A stretch of 14,122 nucleotides of DNA, taken from Patescibacteria group bacterium (GTDB taxonomy: Bacteria > Patescibacteriota > Microgenomatia > PFEM01 > JAHIFH01). Positions 5,116-11,016 of the stretch are shown here, one piece after another. A program made the translations under genes and the position numbers. The notes below the pieces were generated by a model. That model was not told where the DNA came from, searched no databases, and saw only the letters and a list, made by a program, of their open reading frames with translations. Within the stretch, counting starts at the first letter, position 1, and each line of letters opens with the position of its first letter. The stretch covers positions 1 to 14,122 of the forward strand of contig JAHIFH010000055.1 of the NCBI GenBank assembly GCA_018900995.1. The letters run 5' to 3'.

Positions 5116-6282
5116 ATGAACACTATAGGACTGACAGGGACCGACCCTGTCAAGCGGGTTTATATTCAAGGTGCTTATCAGACTCATTTTGGTGAGCTTT
5201 GGGATAAATCATTTAGGGATCTTTTGGTTGAGGCGGCTCAAGGAGCTTTGGAAGATGCCCAGGTTGCTCCTCAAGAAATTGAAGCGGTTTTGGTGGGAAG
5301 TATGTTGGCTGAGCGGATAGTGGACCAGGGACATTTAGGGGCTTTTTTAAGCAGTGAGTTGGGATTGAATTGTCCGGCGGTGCGGATAGAGGCAGCTTGT
5401 GCTTCAGGGGGCTTGGCTGTCCGAGAAGGATTTTTGAGTTTGCAATCAGGTTCGTATGAAACGGTTCTAGTTGCTGGAGTGGAGAAAATGACTGATGCTT
5501 GTTCTTTGGAAGTGACTTCAGGGTTAATGGGAGCCACCAATGGTGAAGAAGGTCTGGTTGGTTTTACTTTTCCTTCAATTTACGCTTTGATGGCTCAATC
5601 TTATCGAGATAAATATGGTTTGGCTGACAAGGAATTGGCAGCAGTAGCAGTAAAAAATCACTATCATGGTAGTCTCAATCTCAAAGCTCAATATAATCAT
5701 GAGATTACTTTAGAGAAAGCCTTAGCGAGTGATTACATTTGCGAGCCTTTAAGACTTTTTGATTGTTCGGGAATTACTGATGGAGCCGCTGCCGTGGTTT
5801 TGTCAAGAAAAAAGGCGAAGGTGAGGATTTTAGGCAGCGGGGTTGCCACTGATAGCCTGTCATTAGCCAAAAGAAAGAAATTCTATAGTATTGAAGCAAC
5901 CAAGGGAGCGATGGAAAAGGCTTTGAGGGTGTCAAGGGTGAAAAGAGAAGAGATTGATTTAGCTGAGGTGCATGATTGCTTTACTATTGCCGAGATGCTG
6001 GCGCTTGAAGATTTAGGTTTTTACTCGCCAGGAAGAGGAAAGCGAGCGGCAGTTAAAAAAGAAACCTATTTTAATGGCAGGTTGCCGATTAATACTTCTG
6101 GTGGTTTAAAAGCTTGCGGGCATCCAGTCGGGGCAACAGGGGTGAAACAAATAGTGGAAGTTGTTACTCAACTAAGAGGCGAAGCAGGGGAGAGACAGGT
6201 TAAGGAAGCGAAGATTGGGCTTTGTCACAACGTCGGGGGTAGTGGAGGAACGGCTGTAGTTCACATTTTAGCTAGAGAGTAA
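5116..6282 (+). CDS. acetyl-CoA acetyltransferase (thiolase), archaeal acetoacetyl-CoA type
   Basis: 388 residues, 5 nt after HMG-CoA synthase. It joins two acetyl-CoA to acetoacetyl-CoA, the substrate for its neighbour. Visible residues: nucleophile C95 in EAACASGGLA, H286 in EVHDCFTIAEM, H336 in ACGHPVGATG, and C370 in GLCHNVGGSGG. Archaeal relatives normally start near the KRVYIQGAYQTHFGEL segment (residue 13 on), so the first 12 residues (MNTIGLTGTDPV) look like an extension; they are encoded by a perfect hairpin at 5132-5152. No good alternative start is seen downstream and there is no clear Shine-Dalgarno sequence, so coupling to the preceding gene is likely. It is the last gene of the sigma-led operon. 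Confidence 0.93.
   Translation: MNTIGLTGTDPVKRVYIQGAYQTHFGELWDKSFRDLLVEAAQGALEDAQVAPQEIEAVLVGSMLAERIVDQGHLGAFLSSELGLNCPAVRIEAACASGGLAVREGFLSLQSGSYETVLVAGVEKMTDACSLEVTSGLMGATNGEEGLVGFTFPSIYALMAQSYRDKYGLADKELAAVAVKNHYHGSLNLKAQYNHEITLEKALASDYICEPLRLFDCSGITDGAAAVVLSRKKAKVRILGSGVATDSLSLAKRKKFYSIEATKGAMEKALRVSRVKREEIDLAEVHDCFTIAEMLALEDLGFYSPGRGKRAAVKKETYFNGRLPINTSGGLKACGHPVGATGVKQIVEVVTQLRGEAGERQVKEAKIGLCHNVGGSGGTAVVHILARE
5132..5152. repeat. perfect hairpin within the thiolase 5' coding end
   Basis: TGACAGGG (5132-5139) and CCCTGTCA (5145-5152) form 8 perfect base pairs around ACCGA. It begins 16 nt after the ATG and encodes the non-conserved N-terminal extension. Confidence 0.8.
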
Positions 6283-6293
6283 AAAGGAAAAAA

Positions 6294-6470
6294 TTTCGGG
6301 GACGAAAGCCCCGCCAAAGTGGAGGAATGTAATGTTTTTTTCCTGAATGATTCCAGGTGGGTGCCCGCCTCTAAGCCCCACGGGGTTTAGAGAGCTAAAC
6401 TCCCAAAATAACGTTGAGGAAAAGTACTTTACAATTCCAACCGTTCTCGGCAGGACAGCTTGAGAATAAC
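6294..6470. ncRNA. candidate structured RNA with alternative pairings
   Basis: No gene fits 6283-6498. Given on the plus strand, GGGG/CCCC closes 6298-6312. A long enclosing stem pairs GGAATGTAA (6324-6332) with TTAC and ATTCC (6429-6438), and TTTTCCTGAATG (6338-6349) with CGTTGAGGAAAA (6412-6423), one mismatch. Inside lie AGGTGG/CCGCCT (6355-6370) and CTAAGCCC/GGGTTTAG (6371-6390). The latter competes with GTTTAG/CTAAAC (6385-6400) around AGAG. A further C-rich hairpin at 6490-6514 overlaps the end of the protease gene but has no U tract. It could be a 3' UTR of the mevalonate operon or an independent RNA on either strand; it matches no RNA class I recognise. Confidence 0.4.
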
Positions 6471-6498
6471 ACAAAAAATTTTCATAGTCAAGCCCCTT

Positions 6499-7122
6499 TT
6501 ACACAAGAGGGGTTCCGGGAAGAAGAATAGACAAGATGAGATTGATAATTGGTAAAATAATAGCAATTATTGGTGAGACTCCGAAAAAAGGGAAAATAAG
6601 GAAAATTAAGATGATAAAGCCATATTGCCTGAGAATTTCATCTACTTTGTAAGCATGTTCTCGAGGAAGAAAACCGACTAAAACTTTGCCGCCATCAAGA
6701 GGGTGGATGGGAATGAGGTTAAAAATGGCGAGCATAACGCTGAGGAAAATGAAGGGAAGAAAAATAGTCTCAAAAAGATGGGAAAAACGGATAAATATAG
6801 AAAGAATGGTGGCGAGGATCAAATTAGCCGCTGGACCAGCTAAAGAGATAATGGCGGCATCCCGGCGGGGATTTCTCAGATTAAAAGGGTCTATGGGTAC
6901 GGGTTTGCCCCAACCAAAGCGGAAAAGTAAGAGCATCAAGGTGCCAATCGGATCAAGATGAGCAAGGGGATTAAAAGTAACTCTGCCCGCTAAACGAGCA
7001 GTAGGGTCGCCTAAACGATCAGCCATCCAGGCATGAGCGAATTCATGAACAGTCACCGCCATAAGAAGCGCTGCTGCCCAAATAGCAAAGGAAAAAGGAT
7101 CAGTAAACAAATAGTTAATCAT
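6499..7122 (-). CDS. site-2-type intramembrane zinc metalloprotease, M50 family
   Basis: 207 residues. Membrane segments surround the HEFAH zinc motif (H26, E27, H30 in VTVHEFAHAW) and the second metal ligand D143 in NLIPIHPLDGGKV. PLAHLDPIGTLMLL (52-65), a GKPVPIDPFNLRNPRRD loop (72-88) and SLAGPAANL (93-101) are further marks of the short M50B/YwhC-like branch, without a PDZ domain. Such enzymes cleave substrates within the membrane, sometimes anti-sigma factors; its convergent position beside a sigma-led operon is suggestive only. It ends in a short hydrophobic tail. No Shine-Dalgarno sequence is seen before the ATG. Confidence 0.92.
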   Translation of the reverse strand: MINYLFTDPFSFAIWAAALLMAVTVHEFAHAWMADRLGDPTARLAGRVTFNPLAHLDPIGTLMLLLFRFGWGKPVPIDPFNLRNPRRDAAIISLAGPAANLILATILSIFIRFSHLFETIFLPFIFLSVMLAIFNLIPIHPLDGGKVLVGFLPREHAYKVDEILRQYGFIILIFLIFPFFGVSPIIAIILPIINLILSILLPGTPLV

Positions 7123-7142
7123 CTAATCAACTAATCAATAAT

Positions 7143-7170
7143 TTGAAATTACGCTCAGCTGTGATATAGT
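7143..7170 (+). promoter_or_regulatory. promoter of rpmB
   Basis: TTGAAA (7143-7148), 16 nt, then extended -10 TGA-TATAGT (7162-7170). Transcription should start about 7177, only a few nt before the ATG at 7181. Confidence 0.6.
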
Positions 7171-7176
7171 ATATCA
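7162..7176. repeat. palindrome over the rpmB -10 box
   Basis: TGATATA-G-TATATCA is a perfect 7-1-7 palindrome covering the -10 element in the rpmB/protease divergent gap. Its mirror contains TATACT on the minus strand, a possible -10 for the protease gene with a leader of about 35 nt. Confidence 0.5.
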
Positions 7177-7180
7177 GATT

Positions 7181-7438
7181 ATGGCATTTAAATGTGACCG
7201 GTGCGGCAAAAGCATTGTCATTACCTCTCAACAGCGACACAAAAAAGGTGTTGCCGGTGGGCGTTGGAAATATAGAGCACCGAAAAGTAAAAAGATTTTA
7301 AAACCCAACCTCCAGACTTTTAGAGGGATTTTGAATGGAAAAAAAGGGAAGTGGAAACTTTGCACTAAATGTTTGAAAATGGTTAAAAAGAAACAAAAAC
7401 CAGCCCCTAAGAAATCTCCTGCCCCAAAATCTGCCTAA
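7181..7438 (+). CDS. rpmB: 50S ribosomal protein bL28
   Basis: 85 residues. MAFKCDRCGKS opens with a CxxC pair (C5, C8) and a second pair CTKC follows at C61/C64, forming the zinc-binding version of bL28. The middle RHKKGVAGGRWKYRAPKSKKILKPNLQ is typical of the family. The C-terminus is a Lys/Pro/Ala-rich tail (KKKQKPAPKKSPAPKSA), longer than the usual core and probably disordered in contact with rRNA. Its stop overlaps the stop of fmt on the opposite strand by a few bases. A promoter with a very short leader lies immediately upstream. Confidence 0.93.
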   Translation: MAFKCDRCGKSIVITSQQRHKKGVAGGRWKYRAPKSKKILKPNLQTFRGILNGKKGKWKLCTKCLKMVKKKQKPAPKKSPAPKSA

Positions 7439-8283
7439 ATTAGTTTCGCCTTAGGATAGCCTTCTTGAAATTGCTTCCAAGTAACTGGTTTTTTGCCTTC
7501 TAACTGAACTTTGTCGAGAACCAATTTGTTAGCTTCCAAATGGGCTTTCAAAATTTTGATTCTCTTGGTCTCTCGGTCTCTTGATAATTTCACTATTGCC
7601 CACGCTCCTGGCCAGGGATACATCGCCCTGATAAATCTTTTTTTAAAAACACCTGATTTTTTCCAATCAATTTTCCCGTCATCACGGGCCAGTTTTTTGG
7701 TAAAAGTTGCCTGAGAATCATCTTGCTTTCTCAGTTCGATTTTTCCTTCCAAATAAGCCGGCAAGATAGTGGTCAAGACTTTAGCCCCTGCCCCGAAAAG
7801 GCGTTCAAGGAGAGATTCAGCCGTATCGTCAGGTCTAATTTCTTCCTTAAACTGAGAAAGAATGGGTCCATGGTCAACTTTCTCGTCCATTCTAATTATG
7901 GTAACTCCTGTTTCCTGTTCTCCATTTAAGATAGCCGTCTGAACTGGAGTTGGACCGCGATATTTAGGGAGTAGAGAAGGGTGGATGTTCAAAATTCCAT
8001 GTTTAGGAATTTCCAAAATCTCTTTGGGCAGAATTTTTCCAAAAGAAGCTAAGATGCCGACGTCGGCTTTGAGTTTCTTCACTTTTCCCATAAATTTTTT
8101 ATCAAATTTCTTGGCGGTAGTGAATTTAACTTCAAAAAGGATTTTGGCGTAAGTTTCAACGAGACAAGGGGTAGTATGGGTAACGACGGCTTTCAATTTA
8201 AATCTCTCATCACTAACGAGCTGGTTAAGCACGATAACAGAGTACTGGTCAGAACCAAAAAAGATGATTTTAGGTTTTTTCAT
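7435..8283 (-). CDS. fmt: methionyl-tRNA formyltransferase
   Basis: 282 residues from ATG 8283, which shares one base with the TGA of def (TGATG); a GTG at 8286 is the alternative. It transfers a formyl group from 10-formyl-tetrahydrofolate to initiator Met-tRNA. The Rossmann-like N-terminal domain starts IIFFGSDQYS; the catalytic set N99, H101 and D137 is seen in GILNIHPSLLPKYRGPTPV and EKVDHGPIL. The C-terminal OB-fold-like domain is short (from about residue 200), so the protein is roughly 30 residues smaller than the common 310-315. It is coupled to deformylase, the enzyme that removes the formyl group later. Confidence 0.96.
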   Translation of the reverse strand: MKKPKIIFFGSDQYSVIVLNQLVSDERFKLKAVVTHTTPCLVETYAKILFEVKFTTAKKFDKKFMGKVKKLKADVGILASFGKILPKEILEIPKHGILNIHPSLLPKYRGPTPVQTAILNGEQETGVTIIRMDEKVDHGPILSQFKEEIRPDDTAESLLERLFGAGAKVLTTILPAYLEGKIELRKQDDSQATFTKKLARDDGKIDWKKSGVFKKRFIRAMYPWPGAWAIVKLSRDRETKRIKILKAHLEANKLVLDKVQLEGKKPVTWKQFQEGYPKAKLI

Positions 8284-8831
8284 CACTCTATTTCCACCTC
8301 CACAAAAATCTCTTTGCCTTCTTTATCTTTTTTCAATTTGTAAATCTTGCCTTGTTGTCTTAAAACTCGGTCAACAAAAATTATGCCATTGAGATGGTCA
8401 AGTTCGTGTTGAACATAAGCCGCCTCTTTATTTTCGAATTTTTCCTGACGGGTTTTTCCCTTTAGGTCTTGCCATTTTATTTTGACCGCATGAGGATGGT
8501 CAACAAAACCATAATAACCTGGGACAGAAAGACACCCTTCCAGAAAAACATTTTCTTTTTCCAAAACCTGAGAAAGCATTTTCTTTGATTGCCAAATGAT
8601 TTTGGGATTGATAAAAGGAACGAATTTTCTGCCTTTCTTAATCACAAAAATTCTGAGCGGTTTACCAATTTGGATAGCGGAAAGCCCCACTCCTTTGGGC
8701 TCTTTGGCGGCTTTGGCGGTGTTAATTAAGTCATTGACTAGTTGTTCAATTTTCTTGTCGATTTTTTTGATGGACTTTGATTGCTGTCGTAATTTTGTGT
8801 TGGGAACAGTAAGGATTTTTTTGATTGCCAT
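8283..8831 (-). CDS. def: peptide deformylase
   Basis: 182 residues. It removes the formyl group from nascent chains using a metal ion. Motif 1 is GVGLSAIQIG (48-57, Ser in place of the usual first Ala), motif 2 EGCLSVPG (98-105, metal ligand C100) and motif 3 QHELDHLNGI (141-150, H142, catalytic E143, H146). The C-terminal end is a charged extension of about 20 residues. It is the first gene of the def-fmt pair. The extended -10 at 8838-8846 ends 6 nt before the ATG, so a leaderless mRNA is expected. Confidence 0.96.
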   Translation of the reverse strand: MAIKKILTVPNTKLRQQSKSIKKIDKKIEQLVNDLINTAKAAKEPKGVGLSAIQIGKPLRIFVIKKGRKFVPFINPKIIWQSKKMLSQVLEKENVFLEGCLSVPGYYGFVDHPHAVKIKWQDLKGKTRQEKFENKEAAYVQHELDHLNGIIFVDRVLRQQGKIYKLKKDKEGKEIFVEVEIE

Positions 8832-8837
8832 AGGAAG

Positions 8838-8846
8838 ATTCTAACA
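8838..8846 (-). promoter_or_regulatory. extended -10 promoter of def-fmt
   Basis: Minus strand TGT-TAGAAT ends 6 nt (CTTCCT) before the def ATG. No clear -35 box is visible, as expected for an extended -10 promoter. Confidence 0.6.
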
Positions 8847-8875
8847 AACCTGAGGCTAAAAAGCTACTTCTCTCC

Positions 8876-8915
8876 GTCGCGTTAAACGCGACCGTGCCGC
8901 GTTATACGCGGCCGT
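8876..8915. repeat. two tandem 20-nt GC-rich hairpins
   Basis: Unit 1 (8876-8895) folds GTCGCG/CGCGAC around TTAAA; unit 2 (8896-8915) folds GCCGCG/CGCGGC around TTATA; both end CCGT. The arms differ by one compensated pair (T-A versus C-G). Unit 2 contains the amrA stop codon. They stand out as GC-rich in an AT-rich setting and may end or protect the amrA transcript; there is no U tract. Confidence 0.75.
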
Positions 8916-9423
8916 GTCTCTCGACGATGAAGGTTTCTAGTTTAACTTTTTCTTTTGGCTCAATGCCGGCTTTTTGGCAACAGATCTTAATCTGTTGTTC
9001 GGGAGTATCCACCCCGGGAATGTTAGGCAAAAGCAGGCCCCGGCGACCGTCAGGAGTAGAAACGATTAAGCCGTACTTTTTCGGATCTATTGCTTTACGG
9101 TTTGATATAGTTTTTGGCTTGGAAAGGATGTCAACTGAATAAACTAAATCAGACAGTTCTTTTTCAGTGATTGGCGGAAAGCGGGGGTCTTGAGTGGCTG
9201 AGGAAATGGTATTGGTGATAATTTCCAAAGCAATATTTGGTCTAGTAGGGAGAAAGGTACCGATACACCCTCGCAATGACCCGTCTTTTTTATGAATGGA
9301 AACAAAAGCGCCGGCTTTTTTCTTAATCATTTCTTGAGGCAATTTTTTGGGCAAAGGCGGAATTTTGTTGGTTTTGATGTAGGCTTCAACTGTATTTTTA
9401 GCGAGCTTGACGTAATAATCCAT
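8902..9423 (-). CDS. amrA: AMMECR1-domain protein, AmmeMemoRadiSam system protein A
   Basis: 173 residues, matching the AMMECR1 domain over nearly its whole length: GAFVSIHKKDGSLRGCIGTF (38-57, with the conserved LRGCIG), NIALEIITNTISSATQDPRFPPI (63-85), ELSDLVYSVDILSKPKTI, then KYGLIVSTPDGRRGLLLPNIPGVDTPEQQI. AmrA, AmrB and radical SAM AmrS form a widespread system with unknown substrate; the AMMECR1 LRGCIG surface is thought to bind a ligand or RNA. It lies downstream of amrB on the same strand with a hairpin in the gap. A TGG-TATAGG box 14 nt before the ATG may add its own promoter. The stop falls inside a palindromic repeat. Confidence 0.9.
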   Translation of the reverse strand: MDYYVKLAKNTVEAYIKTNKIPPLPKKLPQEMIKKKAGAFVSIHKKDGSLRGCIGTFLPTRPNIALEIITNTISSATQDPRFPPITEKELSDLVYSVDILSKPKTISNRKAIDPKKYGLIVSTPDGRRGLLLPNIPGVDTPEQQIKICCQKAGIEPKEKVKLETFIVERHGRV

Positions 9424-9436
9424 TTTTTTCTTACCG

Positions 9437-9472
9437 ACCTATACCAGCGATCGTTTCTATAGGTAGGTCGCT
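9437..9472. repeat. intercistronic inverted repeats between amrB and amrA
   Basis: ACCTATA (9437-9443) pairs with TATAGGT (9458-9464). AGCGA (9446-9450) can alternatively pair with TCGCT (9468-9472). The region spans the amrB stop and precedes the amrA start, so it may tune amrA translation or be an mRNA processing site. Confidence 0.45.
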
Positions 9473-10100
9473 AAGGTTTAATTTTGGTTATCTTAAAGTT
9501 AGCCACTAAATAACCCACGCCAAAAGGAGCTTCGTAAGAAAGAATTTCCGGTTGCCATTTTATTTTGGCGCCTTCCAAAGCGCCCAATAATTGACAGAAA
9601 CTTCTTAGCCCGCATTCACCGGCTTGCTCAACAAGTTTTGGATCCATATTGAGGATTCCACCAACATCTTTTCTTTTCAGCAAATCAATAAATTCTTTAT
9701 CAAATTTTTGTCCAGAAGGATGTAATCCGTAAGGACCATCTTTTTTAAGCCGATGGCTCATATCTCCGGAAGCAATCCAGGCAAGTTTTTTAATGTATTT
9801 GAGGTTTTTAATTAGTTCTTTACCACGGTTAAAATGAACTTCTAGTGATTCCAAATTAGTTAAATGAGCTTTAACTTCAATGCCATGAACATCTTTAGCC
9901 AGAAAATGAAGAGGAACATTAAACCCCCAATCAGGGTGGGGTGAAGTGACAACAATACAATCAGGCTTGGCTTTAGCGAGCTGTTTGCCCAGTTTTTCCA
10001 ATGACTTAATCGTTTTTTCTACTTCCTTCCGGTCCGCCTCCGAGCCAACATTAGGCAAAATAATTGGTGGATGGGGTGAAATGCAAGCAAAAACTAACAT
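9471..10100 (-). CDS. amrB: Memo/LigB-like class III dioxygenase-fold protein, AmmeMemoRadiSam system protein B
   Basis: 209 residues. CISPHPPIILPNVG opens the class III extradiol dioxygenase (LigB) fold; candidate metal ligands are H10, H55 in VTSPHPDW, D113/H116 in SGDMSH, and E190 in LSYEAPFGVGYL. A GECGLRSF segment (161-168) recalls the cysteine-containing part of Memo proteins. Memo and LigB share this fold, but Memo-type AmrB is often not a dioxygenase. At 209 residues it is shorter than the 260-300 of typical Memo. Adjacency to amrA, and amrS nearby, argues for AmrB rather than an aromatic ring-cleavage enzyme. It is expected to be leaderless: an extended -10 ends 7 nt before the ATG. 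Confidence 0.82.
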   Translation of the reverse strand: MLVFACISPHPPIILPNVGSEADRKEVEKTIKSLEKLGKQLAKAKPDCIVVTSPHPDWGFNVPLHFLAKDVHGIEVKAHLTNLESLEVHFNRGKELIKNLKYIKKLAWIASGDMSHRLKKDGPYGLHPSGQKFDKEFIDLLKRKDVGGILNMDPKLVEQAGECGLRSFCQLLGALEGAKIKWQPEILSYEAPFGVGYLVANFKITKIKP

Positions 10101-10107
10101 TGAGTTG

Positions 10108-10116
10108 ATTTTACCA
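10108..10116 (-). promoter_or_regulatory. extended -10 promoter of amrB-amrA
   Basis: Minus strand TGG-TAAAAT ends 7 nt before the amrB ATG, the same layout as the def and toxin promoters. Confidence 0.55.
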
Positions 10117-10146
10117 TAATTCTCAAAAGTACTAATTTTCCACTTC

Positions 10147-10176
10147 TTGGCGAGAATTTCTGAGAGGTGCTATTAT
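10147..10176 (+). promoter_or_regulatory. promoter ahead of a possible micropeptide
   Basis: TTGGCG (10147-10152), 18 nt, then TGC-TATTAT (10168-10176). The start codon candidate GTG lies 8 nt further on. Confidence 0.45.
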
Positions 10177-10184
10177 TAAAGATA

Positions 10185-10253
10185 GTGATTAATCCTTTAG
10201 CAATAATCGCCATTATTTTGGCTCTTATTGCCCTCTATCTCGTACCAAGATAA
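10185..10253 (+). CDS. possible 22-residue hydrophobic membrane peptide
   Basis: GTG-initiated frame reading (V/M)INPLAIIAIILALIALYLVPR and ending at TAA 10251. It is one continuous hydrophobic helix capped by Pro-Arg, the size of a single membrane span. Support comes from a promoter with an extended -10 ending 8 nt upstream, the same near-leaderless layout as neighbouring genes. Against it: GTG start, no Shine-Dalgarno sequence, and short length, so it could be a chance frame or the tail of a lost gene. It is separated from the toxin-antitoxin pair by a repeat. Function unknown; small toxin or regulator are possibilities only. Confidence 0.35.
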   Translation: MINPLAIIAIILALIALYLVPR

Positions 10254-10272
10254 GAAGTTTATCCTGAGCCTA

Positions 10273-10315
10273 AGTTTATCCTGAGCGAAGTCGAAGGACC
10301 TCAAAAGCCAAAATT
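10273..10315. repeat. 43-nt repeat, copy 1, upstream of the toxin gene
   Basis: Matches 11017-11059 at 39 of 43 positions. Core is TGAGCGAAGTCGAAG (10282-10296), framed by TCCT and AGGA, followed by CCTCAAAAGCCAAAATT. The first 15 nt (AAGTTTATCCTGAGC) also occur just before it at 10255-10269, a partial tandem copy with 17-nt period. Confidence 0.85.
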
Positions 10316-10335
10316 CCCCCTTAAATTTCTAAATT

Positions 10336-10344
10336 TGTTAGAAT
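10336..10344 (+). promoter_or_regulatory. extended -10 promoter of the toxin gene
   Basis: TGT-TAGAAT ends 6 nt before the ATG at 10351; no clear -35. Predicts a leaderless toxin mRNA. Confidence 0.6.
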
Positions 10345-10350
10345 GGAATT

Positions 10351-10686
10351 ATGGTTTGGAAGGTTGTCTATTTTAAAAGTGCTCGAGGAGAAAGCTTCGT
10401 TAAAGAGTTTGTTGATGAACAAAGACCAGAGGTTAGGGCTAAATACGCAGGAATGATTGATTTTCTTGAAAAATATGGACCATTCTTAAGTGGTAAGTAT
10501 ACAAAGAAGTTAAAGAAAAATTTATACGAGTTAAGGATAACCGGGAAGGAACAAATTAGAGTTTTCTATACTGTTCGACAAAGAGAAATTATTTTGATTC
10601 ATGCTTTTAAGAAGAAAAGTCAAAAAACACCGCAAAGAGAATTAGAGACTGCTCTTTTGCGTCTTGACAAGATATCACATATATGA
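10351..10686 (+). CDS. higB: HigB/RelE-type toxin (Gp49-like), toxin-antitoxin module
   Basis: 111 residues. The pattern fits the phage-derived Gp49-like/HigB branch of the RelE superfamily of ribosome-dependent mRNA interferases: VVYFKSARGESFVKEFV at the N-terminus, LEKYGPFLSGKYTKKLKKNLYELRI (39-63), IRVFYTV and the C-terminal IILIHAFKKKSQKTPQRELETALLR (80-104) with the basic KKSQKTP segment. Gene order toxin then XRE antitoxin is that of higBA. Its last codons lie inside the operator and promoter of the antitoxin gene, and its stop TGA is part of that promoter's extended -10. Two 43-nt repeats flank the pair. Confidence 0.9.
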   Translation: MVWKVVYFKSARGESFVKEFVDEQRPEVRAKYAGMIDFLEKYGPFLSGKYTKKLKKNLYELRITGKEQIRVFYTVRQREIILIHAFKKKSQKTPQRELETALLRLDKISHI

Positions 10687-10693
10687 TATCTTG
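10664..10693 (+). promoter_or_regulatory. antitoxin promoter with overlapping operator
   Basis: TTGACA (10664-10669), 17 nt, then extended -10 TGA-TATCTT (10684-10692), and the antitoxin ATG 6 nt later. A perfect inverted repeat, CAAGATATCA (10668-10677) and TGATATCTTG (10684-10693) around CATATA, fills the space between and over the two boxes, well placed for repression by the antitoxin. Confidence 0.8.
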
Positions 10694-10698
10694 AATTT

Positions 10699-11010
10699 AT
10701 GAACAAAATAAAAAGATCCCCAAAATTAAGATTAGTTAGCTGGGAAGAGCATCGAAAACAACTGATGAAGGATCCTGAGTTTGTAAAGGCTTGGCAAGAA
10801 CTTCAGCCGGAATTTGAAATTATTGAAAAAATTATCCGCGCTAGGCTAAAAAGGGGAGTTACCCAGAAAAAATTAGCCCAGCGAATGAAAACTAAACAAT
10901 CAGCTATTTCTCGGCTTGAATCGGGAACTGCCAATCCTTCGCTAAATTTCTTAAAACGCCTGGCCGAGGCTTTGGATTCCCGCCTGGAAATAAAACTCGT
11001 GCCGAAATAA
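10699..11010 (+). CDS. higA: HigA-type XRE-family antitoxin
   Basis: 103 residues. The C-terminal half is a Cro/C1-type helix-turn-helix: RGVTQKKLAQRMKTKQSAIS (52-71), then RLESGTANPSLNFLKRLAEALDSRLEI. The N-terminal half (WEEHRKQLMKDPEFVKAWQELQPEFEIIEKIIRAR) is helical and probably contacts the toxin. It should neutralise the upstream toxin and repress by binding the palindrome at 10668-10693. It starts 12 nt after the toxin stop but has its own promoter, so antitoxin can be made independently of toxin. Leaderless start predicted. Confidence 0.9.
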   Translation: MNKIKRSPKLRLVSWEEHRKQLMKDPEFVKAWQELQPEFEIIEKIIRARLKRGVTQKKLAQRMKTKQSAISRLESGTANPSLNFLKRLAEALDSRLEIKLVPK

Positions 11011-11016
11011 AAAAAT

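Noticed and set aside
5271..5540. Minus-strand open frame within thiolase
   Set aside because: It is fully inside a strongly supported gene, shows no recognisable domain and no promoter or ribosome binding site.
6283..6498. 6S RNA, tmRNA, RNase P RNA or cobalamin riboswitch in the gap after thiolase
   Set aside because: The layout (closed multi-branch domain, no tRNA-like end, no RNase P or B12 core strings beyond chance similarity) does not match any of them.
6490..6514. Terminator for the M50 protease gene
   Set aside because: On the minus strand the stem has a C-A mismatch and no T tract follows; it pairs better as plus-strand RNA but lacks a T tract there as well.
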